From Pseudomonas sp. PA27(2017) (lineage in GTDB: Bacteria; Pseudomonadota; Gammaproteobacteria; Pseudomonadales; Pseudomonadaceae): 64,000 nucleotides of DNA. Shown piece by piece: positions 1 through 8,049 of this stretch (its first letter is position 1; every line of letters begins with the position of its first letter). The notes beneath the pieces are model-generated. The model ran no database searches. It was not told where the DNA came from and was given only the letters and a program-made list of their open reading frames with translations. The stretch lies in assembly GCF_001945445.1 (NCBI RefSeq), contig NZ_MSXW01000038.1, positions 1 through 64,000 of the forward strand. The letters run 5' to 3'. Position numbers and translations under genes: made by a program.

Positions 1-128
1 CCGAAGGATTCCTTATCGGCGTTTGCGGTGAGTATGGGGTGGGGGAATTCTCCCACTGTCTGGCTTGTCGCTTGCAGAAGCCGCGCATGTCCCTCCACCC
101 CCGACAGGTTCCTAGCCTAGAACATACA

Positions 129-253
129 AGCCGCGACCCGCGGCGAATGGTGCTTGCGACGCCAGTTCCGCAGCGAGGCCGCAATCGCTTCGCGCCGGGT
201 CGGCGCTCCCACGCGGACGGTGGTTTGCTCGCGATCATGGGGCGACCCGCGGC
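129..253 (-). repeat. BIME-like repeat, inverted copy
   Basis: Read on the minus strand, 212 down to 130 starts with GTGGGAGCGCCGACCCGGCGCG and runs through a GCGATTGCGGCC block to CGCCGCGGGTCGCGGC. This is the same organisation as the units tandemly repeated at 11.8-12.75 kb. Bases 213-253 match the tail of a neighbouring unit (GATCGCGAGCAAACCA). The copy is diverged and lies just downstream of mnmC. The rest of 1-279 shows no gene. Confidence 0.75.
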
Positions 254-279
254 AACAGGACATGCCAGCTTATGCCAGC

Positions 280-2238
280 TCAACCCTTGCGAATCAACTG
301 CCGCAGCATGAAACGATTGGGGTGGCAGCCTTCGGCGACGTCGATGGGTACTGGCAGCGGCTCGCCTTCCAGCCAGGCCGCAATCAGTTCGCCGGACAGC
401 GGGGCGGTGATCAGGCCGCGGGAGCCGTGGCCGCTGTTGATGTATAGGCCTTGCTGCCACGGACAGGGGATCGGCGGCACCTGGCGGGCATCGCGGGCCA
501 GCACGGCGTAGGCGGTGGCGAACTGCTCGGCGTCGGCCAGCGGCCCGATGATCGGCAGGTAATCCGGGCTGGTGCAGCGAAAGGCGGCGCGGCCCTGCAA
601 GGTGGCCGGATCGAGGTTATCGGCGTCGAGGCGCTCGGCCAGGTCGCTGGAGATTTCCCGCAGCAGCCCCAGATTGCTGGCGTGCTCGGCGCTGCTTGGC
701 GTGAGGTCGTCACTGTCGAAGTTGAAGCTGGCGCCCAGGGTGTGTTCGCCTTGGCGAACCGGCGCGACATAGCCTTCGGCGCACACCACGGTGCTCAGCC
801 CGGAGCTGCGTGGTGACGCCGGCAACCGACTGATCTGCCCGCGGATGCGTTTGAGGGGCAAATGCGCACTTTGCTCGAAGCGCAGGGTATCCGCCGCGCT
901 GCAGATCACCACCACTGGCGCTTCGGCCAATATCTCCCGGCCGCTCAGTGCCTGCCATTGCCCGTCGACATGCTCGAGCGCCAGGGCTTCCTGGTGGCAC
1001 TGCAGGCGGATTGCGGGATGGTCGAGCAATTGCACGCAGAGCGCCGGCGGATGCACCCAGCCGGCATCGGGGTAGAACAAGCCGCCACTGGCCAGGCCGA
1101 TGCCGGCCTGCAATTCGGCCTGCTGGCGGTCCAGCGAGCGCAGCAGTGTGGTCGGGAAGGCGGCGGCGAGCTTGGCCTGGCGCTGGGTTTCGCGCTCGTC
1201 GAAGGCCAGTTGCAGCACGCCGCAGTCGTCCCAATCCTGGCCTTTGTGCAGACGTTCGAGCAGCCGGCGGGTGTAGCCAAAGCCATCGACGATCAGTCGC
1301 GACAGCGCCGTGCCATGGGCGGACAGCTTGAGGTACAAGACGCCCTGGGGGTTGCCCGAGGCTTCCTGGGCCGCCGCCCCATGGCGCTCCAGCACGGTGA
1401 CCTGCCAGCCGCGTGTGGCCAGGCTGGCAGCCGTGGCGCAGCCGGCCAGGCCAGCGCCTATCACCAGAGCGCGTCTTTCCTGGTGATGTTGAGTGGGACG
1501 CGCAAACCAGGGCTTGGCCTGATTGGAGGCCTGGCCGGTGAAGGCGCCGCACATCACTTCCCATTTCTTGCCGAGCCCGGGCACGCGCTTCATGGCGAAG
1601 CCCGCCGCGATCAGGCCCCGGCGCACGTAACCGGTGGCGGTGAAGGTGCCCAGGGTGGTGCCTGGCGCGCTCAATCTGGCCAGTTGCGCGAACAGCTCGG
1701 GCGTCCACATCTCGGGGTTTTTCGAGGGTGCGAAGCCGTCGAGAAACCAGGCATCGACGCGTGCATCGAGCTGCGGCAGCATGGCCAGTGCATCGCCGAC
1801 AATCAGCGTCAGCACCACGCGGCCGTCATCGAACACCAGGCGCTGGAAGCCTGGGTTCAGGCAGCGATACGACTGGAGCAATTGCTGGCTGTAGCGCCTC
1901 AGGGCCGGCCATAACACCAGGGCGCGTTGCAGATCCGTCTCGCTGAGCGGGTGTTTCTCGACGCTGACGAAATGCAGGCGTGCGCCGGCGGGCGCCTGCT
2001 CATCGAACAGCTGCCAGGCGCAGAGGAAATTCATTGCGGTGCCAAAGCCCGTTTCGCCGACCACCAACTGCGCGCCCGGCTGCAGGGCGGCGAAGCGTCG
2101 CGGCAGGTCGTTGTTGTCCAGAAACACGTAGCGCGTCTCTTCCAGGCCGTTTTCCCGGGAAAAGTAGACGTCGTCGTACTGGCGCGAGGAGGGCAGGCCC
2201 TGTTCGTCCCAGTCGAGTTGTGCGTATTGGTCGGCCAT
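280..2238 (-). CDS. mnmC: Bifunctional tRNA wobble-uridine modification enzyme MnmC
   Basis: This 652-residue protein carries the two domains of MnmC. The N-terminal methyltransferase part (about residues 1-245) makes mnm5s2U from nm5s2U at U34. The C-terminal FAD-dependent oxidase part removes the carboxymethyl group of cmnm5s2U; its dinucleotide-binding motif VIGAGLAGCATAASLA begins near residue 255. The N-terminal segment with VVGETGFGTAMNFL resembles the SAM-binding loop of the family, and FLDGFAPSKNPEMW is a typical MnmC motif. The length fits the usual 650-670 residues. The gene is monocistronic. It starts at ATG 2238 and ends close to a degenerate BIME repeat. The assignment is firm. 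Confidence 0.96.
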   Translation of the reverse strand: MADQYAQLDWDEQGLPSSRQYDDVYFSRENGLEETRYVFLDNNDLPRRFAALQPGAQLVVGETGFGTAMNFLCAWQLFDEQAPAGARLHFVSVEKHPLSETDLQRALVLWPALRRYSQQLLQSYRCLNPGFQRLVFDDGRVVLTLIVGDALAMLPQLDARVDAWFLDGFAPSKNPEMWTPELFAQLARLSAPGTTLGTFTATGYVRRGLIAAGFAMKRVPGLGKKWEVMCGAFTGQASNQAKPWFARPTQHHQERRALVIGAGLAGCATAASLATRGWQVTVLERHGAAAQEASGNPQGVLYLKLSAHGTALSRLIVDGFGYTRRLLERLHKGQDWDDCGVLQLAFDERETQRQAKLAAAFPTTLLRSLDRQQAELQAGIGLASGGLFYPDAGWVHPPALCVQLLDHPAIRLQCHQEALALEHVDGQWQALSGREILAEAPVVVICSAADTLRFEQSAHLPLKRIRGQISRLPASPRSSGLSTVVCAEGYVAPVRQGEHTLGASFNFDSDDLTPSSAEHASNLGLLREISSDLAERLDADNLDPATLQGRAAFRCTSPDYLPIIGPLADAEQFATAYAVLARDARQVPPIPCPWQQGLYINSGHGSRGLITAPLSGELIAAWLEGEPLPVPIDVAEGCHPNRFMLRQLIRKG

Positions 2239-2380
2239 GGTCGGGTGTCTGTAGCGAGCAGGGCGGCGATTCTAGCAGGGCGAGGGTGCGGTCGTGATGC
2301 TTCGGCTTGCTGCAGCGCGTCACTTGCGCTGGATGGTGATCGGCCCCTAGTCTGCATGCACCGTTCAGGAAGAGGTGCTT

Positions 2381-3874
2381 ATGTTCGAGTCCGCCGAGAT
2401 CGACCACGTCATCGACAAGGCCACGTTCGCCGCCGAAGAGCAGGTGCTGCGCGAGGCCTTGCTCGAAGTCCAGTACGCGCTGCGCGAGCAGGGCCGGCAT
2501 GCGGTGATCATCCTGATCAATGGCATCGAGGGCGCGGGAAAGGGCGAGACGGTCAAGCTGCTCAACGAGTGGATGGACCCGCGCCTGATTCAGGTCAGCA
2601 CCTTCGACCAACAAACCGACGAGGAGCTGGCCCGGCCGGCGGCCTGGCGCTACTGGCGACAACTGCCGCCAAAGGGGCGCATCGGCATTTTCTTCGGCAA
2701 CTGGTACAGCCAGATGCTGCAGGGCCGGGTGCACGGCGACCTCAAGAAGGATCAGCTCAACGGCGCTATCGAGGGCGCGCTGGGCCTGGAGCAGATGCTC
2801 TGCAACGAAGGTACGCTGATCTTCAAGTTCTGGTTCCACCTGTCCAAGAAGCAGATGCTCAAGCGGCTCGAAACGCTGCAGGACGACCCGTTGCACAGCT
2901 GGCGCCTGAGCCCGTTGGACTGGCAGCAATCGAAGACCTATGACAAGTTCGTGCGCGCCGGCGAAGACGTGCTGCGCCGCACCAGTCGTGATTATTCGCC
3001 CTGGTACATCGTCGCCGGTGCCGATGCCAATTACCGCAGCCTGACGGTCGGGCGCATCCTGCTCGAAGGCCTGCAGGCGGCGCTGCGCGACAGCCCGGAG
3101 CGGGCACCGTTACCGCATGCCACACCGCTGATGACGCGCACCGACCAGCGCAGCCTGCTCGACAGCCTGGATATGCGCCTGAGCCTTGCCAAGGCCGACT
3201 ACCGCGAACAGCTGGCGCGGGAGCAGGCGCGCCTGGCGCAGCTGATGCGCGACAAACGCATGCGCCGCCACGCGCTGGTTGCGGTGTTCGAGGGCAACGA
3301 TGCGGCCGGCAAAGGCGGGGCGATTCGCCGTGTGGCGGCGGCGCTGGACCCGCGCCAGTACCGCATCGTGCCGGTCGCCGCGCCGACCGAGGAGGAGCGT
3401 GCGCAGCCCTATCTGTGGCGGTTCTGGCGGCACATTCCGGCGCGGGGCAAGTTCACGGTGTTCGATCGCTCTTGGTATGGCCGCGTGCTGGTGGAGCGGG
3501 TCGAGGGTTTCTGTGCGCCCGAGGACTGGCTACGCGCCTATGGCGAGATCAATGATTTCGAGGAGCAACTGAGCAACGCCGGCGTGGTGTTGGTGAAGTT
3601 CTGGCTGGCCATCGACGAGCAGACTCAGTTGCTGCGTTTTCGCGAGCGCGAGAACAATCCGGTCAAGCGCTTCAAGATCACCGAGGAAGATTGGCGCAAC
3701 CGCGAGAAGTGGCCGCTGTACCGCGAAGCGGTTGGCGATATGGTCGACCGCACCAGTACCCGCCTGGCGCCCTGGACGCTGGTCGAGGCCAACGACAAGC
3801 AGTTCGCCCGGGTCAAGGTGCTGCGCACCATCAACGATGGGCTGGAAGCGGCGTTCGAAAAGGCCAGGCATTGA
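2381..3874 (+). CDS. pap: Polyphosphate:AMP phosphotransferase (two fused PPK2 domains)
   Basis: This 497-residue protein consists of two tandem PPK2 domains, the architecture of polyphosphate:AMP phosphotransferase, which makes ADP from AMP and polyphosphate. Each half has a P-loop: GAGKGE at residues 51-56, and GNDAAGKGG around residue 305. Each also has the DPR and W-R-FWR motifs of the family (WRYWRQLPPKGRIGIFF in the first half, WRFWRHIPARGKFTVF in the second). PPK2 proteins with one domain usually phosphorylate NDPs, while two-domain forms prefer AMP. I chose ATG 2381 because AGGAAGAGG lies at the right distance upstream; a GTG six bases earlier is possible. A perfect hairpin follows the stop. 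Confidence 0.93.
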   Translation: MFESAEIDHVIDKATFAAEEQVLREALLEVQYALREQGRHAVIILINGIEGAGKGETVKLLNEWMDPRLIQVSTFDQQTDEELARPAAWRYWRQLPPKGRIGIFFGNWYSQMLQGRVHGDLKKDQLNGAIEGALGLEQMLCNEGTLIFKFWFHLSKKQMLKRLETLQDDPLHSWRLSPLDWQQSKTYDKFVRAGEDVLRRTSRDYSPWYIVAGADANYRSLTVGRILLEGLQAALRDSPERAPLPHATPLMTRTDQRSLLDSLDMRLSLAKADYREQLAREQARLAQLMRDKRMRRHALVAVFEGNDAAGKGGAIRRVAAALDPRQYRIVPVAAPTEEERAQPYLWRFWRHIPARGKFTVFDRSWYGRVLVERVEGFCAPEDWLRAYGEINDFEEQLSNAGVVLVKFWLAIDEQTQLLRFRERENNPVKRFKITEEDWRNREKWPLYREAVGDMVDRTSTRLAPWTLVEANDKQFARVKVLRTINDGLEAAFEKARH

Positions 3875-3886
3875 TCTTTAGCGGGC

Positions 3887-3976
3887 GTAGGGTGGACGGA
3901 TGCTTCATCCGTCCACCGCTTTATGATTGCAATGGTGGATGAAAAAGCGCCGGCTACGCGCCCCGATCTAACCTAC
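3887..3976. repeat. Palindrome-ended GTAGGGTGGA element
   Basis: This roughly 90-bp intergenic element begins GTAGGGTGGA and ends TAACCTAC, a degraded inverted copy. Inside it a perfect 12-bp stem (3891-3902 with 3906-3917, loop CTT) can also serve as the 3' hairpin of pap. Elements with GTAGGGTGGA ends are, from general familiarity, scattered between genes in many pseudomonads. The short terminal inverted repeats suggest a MITE-type origin, but no transposase is present here. Confidence 0.5.
3891..3917 (+). terminator. Hairpin after pap
   Basis: GGTGGACGGATG and CATCCGTCCACC form a perfect 12-bp stem with a 3-nt loop, 16 nt after the pap stop. There is only a weak T tract (GCTTTATG), so termination is likely but not certain. 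Confidence 0.5.
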
Positions 3977-3980
3977 GTCT

Positions 3981-4126
3981 ACCATGATCGTGAGCAACCC
4001 ACCGCCCGCGTAGGAGCGTCGCCCTCGGCGCGAAAAGATTGCGGCCTTGCTGCGAGATCGGCGTCGAGCACGCCATCCGCTGCGGGTCGCGGCTCCCATC
4101 ACGATCGTGAGCAACCCAACGTCCGC
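3981..4126 (+). repeat. BIME-like repeat, single diverged copy
   Basis: A GTAGGAGCGTCGCCCTCGGC half-unit starts at 4010 and is followed by GATTGCGGCCTTGC, then GCGGGTCGCGGCTCCCATC and the tail GATCGTGAGCAACCCA. Another tail lies just before it (3981-4009), and a degenerate next start (CTTAGGGACGCC) appears about 117 bp on. It is clearly the same family as the tandem array at 11.8-12.75 kb. It fills the gap between pap and the YbaN-like gene, where I see no coding sequence. Confidence 0.75.
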
Positions 4127-4154
4127 TTAGGGACGCCGCGTCGGAGCGAACCGT

Positions 4155-4556
4155 TCAGCGGCGATCCGGCAGGGTCTTCTGCTTGAGGATGTACAGGCTG
4201 ACCAGTACGGCACTGGTGAGCATGAACAGCCGTGCCCAGATCAGCGGCACCAGAACGCAGGAAATGCCGATGCTCAGCCACATCAGGCTGATGGCGTAGA
4301 TCTTGGCCTTGCGCGGGATGCCTTCGCCGGCCAGGTAGTCGCGAATCCATGGCCCTAGCTGTGGGTGCTCGACCAGCCACAGGTAGAAGCGCTTGGAGCT
4401 GCGCATGAAGCACGCCGCAGCCAGCAGCAGGAAGGGCGTGGTGGGCAGCAGTGGCAGGAAGATACCGAGCACGCCCAGCGCCACGCTCAGCCAGCCGATG
4501 GTCAGCAGGCAGTAGCGCAGCAGTGGATTGCGGGTCTCGAAGGGTTCGCGCGCCAT
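4155..4556 (-). CDS. YbaN family (DUF454) inner membrane protein
   Basis: This small 133-residue membrane protein of the DUF454/YbaN family has no assigned biochemical role. Features seen are a hydrophobic segment near residues 16-50 with GWLSVALGVLGIFLPLLPTTPF, which is the family signature, then the FYLWLVEHPQLGPWI motif. Two further hydrophobic stretches lie in the C-terminal half (about residues 85-125). The gene lies 16 bases downstream of the YecA-like gene on the same strand, so the two are probably co-transcribed. Family assignment is good; function is unknown. Confidence 0.85.
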   Translation of the reverse strand: MAREPFETRNPLLRYCLLTIGWLSVALGVLGIFLPLLPTTPFLLLAAACFMRSSKRFYLWLVEHPQLGPWIRDYLAGEGIPRKAKIYAISLMWLSIGISCVLVPLIWARLFMLTSAVLVSLYILKQKTLPDRR

Positions 4557-4572
4557 GACGATGGCGGCGCTG

Positions 4573-5160
4573 TTAGTGGTGGCGGGGCTTGAGCAGCGCC
4601 GGCTTCTCGTCGGGGGCGTTGCACAGCAGGAACAGGGCGGTCAGCAACTCGGGGATCTGATCGACCATGCTGTCGACCAGGTCGCGGTCACGGGCGATCT
4701 CGGCGAATTCCGGCTGCTCGTCGAACAGGCCCGAACCGACCATGATCGGCAGCAGCAGCTCGCTGACTTCGTCTTCGGCGTCGTCGAACCACACGCTTTC
4801 GCGCAGGAACACGCCTTCCATGAAGCCGATGCACCAGCCGCGCAGGTCGGAGTCGTCCGGCTCGTCGCCCAGGTCCAGGTCGCACGGCACTTCCGGCTCG
4901 TCGTCGCTGGCCAGCTGACGGGCGATATGGGCCTGCAGCTGGATCAGGGTGGCTTCGATTTCGTCACGCTCCTCGTCACTGCGGTAGTGCGGTGGCTCGG
5001 AGAACAGAGCATCGATCCACTCGCGCGGCTCGATCTTTTCCGGGCAGATGGACAGCGCCGTCAGGTAGCCATGGGCGGCGACATAGTCCAGAGCCTCTTC
5101 ATGCAGGTCATCGGCATCGAGAAAGGCTTGCAGACGGGACAGTTGCTCGGCGAAGGACAT
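4573..5160 (-). CDS. YecA/YgfB family (UPF0149) protein
   Basis: This acidic 195-residue protein has the all-helical layout of the UPF0149/YecA family. Characteristic elements are YLTALSICPEKI, RGWCIGFMEGVFL and the LLPIMVGSGLF segment. Members lacking the C-terminal SEC-C zinc motif, as here, are of uncertain function; related YgfB-type proteins have regulatory roles in some gammaproteobacteria. The C-terminus ends in a basic, His-containing tail (KPRHH) without the metal-binding cysteines. It is probably co-transcribed with the YbaN-like gene downstream. Confidence 0.82.
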   Translation of the reverse strand: MSFAEQLSRLQAFLDADDLHEEALDYVAAHGYLTALSICPEKIEPREWIDALFSEPPHYRSDEERDEIEATLIQLQAHIARQLASDDEPEVPCDLDLGDEPDDSDLRGWCIGFMEGVFLRESVWFDDAEDEVSELLLPIMVGSGLFDEQPEFAEIARDRDLVDSMVDQIPELLTALFLLCNAPDEKPALLKPRHH

Positions 5161-5202
5161 CAGTGGCTACCTTGAGGAAGAAGTAAACGAGGCTGGATTC
5201 TA

Positions 5203-5270
5203 GCAGGCTGCTGAAAAACTATCTGCGTTGCCGCGCCCTAAACAGGCTGGCTTGGGTTTTTCAACGAGCT
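5203..5270. repeat. Short element with imperfect inverted ends
   Basis: GCTGCTGAAAAAC (5207-5219) is mirrored by GTTTTTCAACGAGC (5256-5269). The interior contains AAACAGGCTGGC, resembling the interiors of the palindromic elements at 42.4 and 50.0 kb (AAACAGGCT). It is probably a decayed MITE-type intergenic repeat in front of recQ. Confidence 0.4.
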
Positions 5271-5349
5271 TGCAAGTGCAGACCGGCTCAAGCGGCCAGA
5301 GTTGCAGGTAAAGAAAGGCTTCAAGGACGCACCTGGCGGCACAGGTGCG

Positions 5350-5355
5350 TATAAT
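5350..5355 (+). promoter_or_regulatory. Candidate recQ -10 with overlapping inverted repeat
   Basis: A perfect TATAAT lies 25 bp before the recQ start. It overlaps the right arm of an inverted repeat (ACGCACCTG 5327-5335 and CAGGTGCGT 5342-5350), which could be an operator or a 5' hairpin. I found no good -35 hexamer at 16-18 bp. Confidence 0.4.
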
Positions 5356-5380
5356 GCGTCGCTTGATTCGGAGACCCTAC

Positions 5381-7504
5381 ATGCTCGAGCAGGCGCAACG
5401 CATCCTCAAAGACGTATTCGGCTATGACAGCTTCCGGGGTCGCCAGGGTGCGATCATCGAGCGCGTGGCCAGCGGCGGCGATGCGTTGGTACTGATGCCC
5501 ACCGGCGGCGGCAAGTCGCTGTGTTTCCAGGTTCCGGCGCTGCTGCGTGAGGGGCTGGCGGTGGTGGTCTCGCCGCTGATCGCGTTGATGGACGATCAGG
5601 TGGCCACCCTGGAAGAGCTGGGCGTGGCGGCCGTGGCGCTGAACTCGACGCTCGAGGCCGAACAGCAGCGCGACATCGCCGCGCGCATCCGTCGCGGCGA
5701 GATCAAGATGCTCTATCTCGCACCGGAGCGCCTGGTGCAGCCGCGCATGCTGGATTTCCTGCAGCAGCTGCAGATCGCCCTGTTCGCCATCGACGAAGCC
5801 CACTGCGTGTCGCAATGGGGCCATGATTTCCGCCCCGAGTACCTGCAACTGGGTCAACTGGCCGAGCTGTTTCCCGAGGTGCCGCGCATCGCCCTGACCG
5901 CGACCGCGGACATGCGCACCCGCGAGGAAATCGTCAATCGCCTGCACCTGCAGAACGCCGAGCGCTTTCTGTCAAGCTTCGACCGCCCCAACATCTTCTA
6001 CCGCATCGTGCCCAAGGAGCAGCCACGCAAGCAGTTGCTGGCGTTCCTGGCGGCACGCAAGGGCGATGCCGGCATCGTCTATTGCCTGTCACGCAAGAAG
6101 GTCGAGGAAGTGGCGAGTTTCCTGACCGAGCAGGGCTTCCCGGCGTTGCCATATCACGCCGGCCTGCCGGCCGAGTTGCGGGCCTTCAACCAGAAGCGCT
6201 TTCTCAACGAGGAAGGCCTGATCATGGTGGCGACCATCGCCTTTGGCATGGGCATCGACAAGCCCAACGTGCGCTTCGTCGCGCACCTGGATTTGCCCAA
6301 GTCCCTGGAAGCCTACTATCAGGAAACCGGTCGCGCCGGGCGCGACGGTTTGCCGGCCGATGCCTGGATGGCCTACGGCCTGCAGGACATGATCTTCCTC
6401 AAGCAGATGCTCGCCAATTCCGAAGGCGACGAGCGCCACAAACGTGTGGAGCAGCACAAACTCGACGCCATGCTGGCGCTGTGTGAAGAAACCCGCTGTC
6501 GCCGCCAGGTGCTGCTGGCCTATTTCGATGAAGAACTGCCGCAGCCTTGTGGGCACTGCGACAACTGCACCGACGGCGTACAGACCTGGGACGCCACCGA
6601 ACCCGCCCGCCAGGCGCTGTCGGCGATCTATCGCAGTGGCCAGCGTTATGGCGTTGGCCATCTGGTGGACATCCTGCTGGGCCGCGACAACGAAAAGATG
6701 CGCGGCCTCGGTCATCAACACCTGTCGGTCTTCGGCGTGGGCAGCGCGCTCAGCGAAGGCGAATGGCGTTCGCTGTTCCGCCAATTGGTCGCCCGCGGCT
6801 TGGCGGATGTCGACCTCGAAGGCTTTGGCGGCTTGCGGCTTTCCGACAGCTGCCGTCCGCTGCTGCGCGGTGAAGTGACCCTGCAACTGCGTCGCGACCT
6901 CAAGCCTCAGCAGAGCGCCAAGGCATCCGGCAGCGCCGCACGGCAGCTGGTGCGTGGAGACGAGCGCGAGCAGTGGGAAGCGCTGCGTGCCCTGCGCAAG
7001 CGTTTGGCCGAAGAGCACGCAGTGCCGCCTTATGTGATCTTCCCCGATGCCACGTTGCTGGAAATGCTGCGCAGCAAGCCGACCACCATGGCCGAGATGG
7101 CCCGCGTCAGCGGTGTCGGTGCGCGCAAGCTCGAGCGTTACGGCGAGGCCTTCCTGGAAGTGCTGGCCGGCGCCGACACGCCGGCGCCGGTAGTCGACCT
7201 GCGCCATGAGCTGGTCAGCCTGGCCCGCGCCGGCATGACGCCGAGCCAGATCGCCTCCCAATTGGGCTGTAGCCCGAAAAGCGCCTACGCGATGCTCGCC
7301 GAAGCCATCGCCGCGCAGCAGATTTCCCTGCAGCAGGCCCTCGATCTGCCTGAGGAGCTGCTGGGTGAAATCCAGGATGCGTTCCTCGATGGAGAGGGCG
7401 AGTTACCGTCGGTCGCCGAGGTCAGCCCGCTTTTCGCCGGTCGCCTGGAAGAGGGCGTGCTGCACTGCGTGCGCGCCGCGCTGCAGGCCGAGTTCGAGGC
7501 CTGA
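5381..7504 (+). CDS. recQ: ATP-dependent DNA helicase RecQ
   Basis: This 3'-5' DNA helicase of recombination and fork repair is 707 residues long. The helicase core has Walker A TGGGKS (residues 41-46), a DEAH box near 138-141 followed by CVSQWGHDFRPEY, and motif VI QETGRAGRDG. The RecQ-C-terminal zinc region shows the cysteines C-x7-8-region...CGHCDNC near residues 372-400, and an HRDC domain covers about 530-597. A further 100-residue tail holds an HTH-like piece (MTPSQIASQLGCSPKSAYAML), making it longer than the E. coli enzyme (about 610). I chose ATG 5381 because a GGAG sits 8 bases upstream and the protein then begins at the conserved helicase N-terminus. Confidence 0.96.
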   Translation: MLEQAQRILKDVFGYDSFRGRQGAIIERVASGGDALVLMPTGGGKSLCFQVPALLREGLAVVVSPLIALMDDQVATLEELGVAAVALNSTLEAEQQRDIAARIRRGEIKMLYLAPERLVQPRMLDFLQQLQIALFAIDEAHCVSQWGHDFRPEYLQLGQLAELFPEVPRIALTATADMRTREEIVNRLHLQNAERFLSSFDRPNIFYRIVPKEQPRKQLLAFLAARKGDAGIVYCLSRKKVEEVASFLTEQGFPALPYHAGLPAELRAFNQKRFLNEEGLIMVATIAFGMGIDKPNVRFVAHLDLPKSLEAYYQETGRAGRDGLPADAWMAYGLQDMIFLKQMLANSEGDERHKRVEQHKLDAMLALCEETRCRRQVLLAYFDEELPQPCGHCDNCTDGVQTWDATEPARQALSAIYRSGQRYGVGHLVDILLGRDNEKMRGLGHQHLSVFGVGSALSEGEWRSLFRQLVARGLADVDLEGFGGLRLSDSCRPLLRGEVTLQLRRDLKPQQSAKASGSAARQLVRGDEREQWEALRALRKRLAEEHAVPPYVIFPDATLLEMLRSKPTTMAEMARVSGVGARKLERYGEAFLEVLAGADTPAPVVDLRHELVSLARAGMTPSQIASQLGCSPKSAYAMLAEAIAAQQISLQQALDLPEELLGEIQDAFLDGEGELPSVAEVSPLFAGRLEEGVLHCVRAALQAEFEA

Positions 7505-7568
7505 TCGAATAGGCGACAGGGGTGTGCCTGGTTACGACGGCAACCTTGCTCTCTGCCAAAAGCTATGG

Positions 7569-7580
7569 TTAGCTCGCTAA
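7569..7580. promoter_or_regulatory. Candidate MarR operator
   Basis: TTAGCTCGCTAA is a 5-bp-arm palindrome (TTAGC-TC-GCTAA) 34 bp before the MarR start, followed by a second AT-rich imperfect dyad (TTAGTTTTTGATAA). Its position and style fit MarR-family autoregulation, but no binding evidence can be seen here. Confidence 0.35.
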
Positions 7581-7614
7581 TAATTAGTTTTTGATAATTC
7601 CAAGAGCGGCCTCC

Positions 7615-8049
7615 ATGTCCCCATCCGAACCCCATCGTTTCGCCATGCAGGTGGCGCAATTGTCCCGCGCCTGGCGCGCAGAACTCGACCGTCGCCTCGC
7701 CGGGCTGGGTCTTTCCCAGGCCCGCTGGCTGGTGCTGTTGCATATTGGTCGCTTCGCCGAGCTGCCGACCCAGCGTGAACTGGCGCAGAGCGTCGGGGTG
7801 GAAGGGCCGACGCTGGCCCGGCTGCTCGACAGCCTGGAGGCCCAGGGCCTGGTGGTGCGCCATGCAGTACCGGAAGATCGCCGCGCCAAGAAAATCGCCC
7901 TGTGTCCGCCCGCCAAGCCGCTGATCGAGAAGATCGAGGCGATTTCCACGCAATTGCGCGAGGAGCTGTTCGCCGGCATCGATCAGGAAGACCTGCGCCG
8001 TTGCCAGCAGGTGCACGCACGCATTCTGGGTAACCTGGAGCGGCGTTGA
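7615..8049 (+). CDS. MarR family transcriptional regulator
   Basis: This 144-residue winged-helix protein has the MarR plan: dimerisation helices at both ends and a central HTH (QRELAQSVGVEGPTLARLLDSLEAQGLVVR) followed by the wing VPEDRRAKKIAL. The DxRxxK wing motif is the family hallmark. Start ATG 7615 is preferred over an upstream TTG because it matches family length. The stop overlaps the ATG of the following efflux gene (TGATG), so the pair forms one operon. The regulator most likely controls the transporter; the ligand is unknown. Confidence 0.88.
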   Translation: MSPSEPHRFAMQVAQLSRAWRAELDRRLAGLGLSQARWLVLLHIGRFAELPTQRELAQSVGVEGPTLARLLDSLEAQGLVVRHAVPEDRRAKKIALCPPAKPLIEKIEAISTQLREELFAGIDQEDLRRCQQVHARILGNLERR

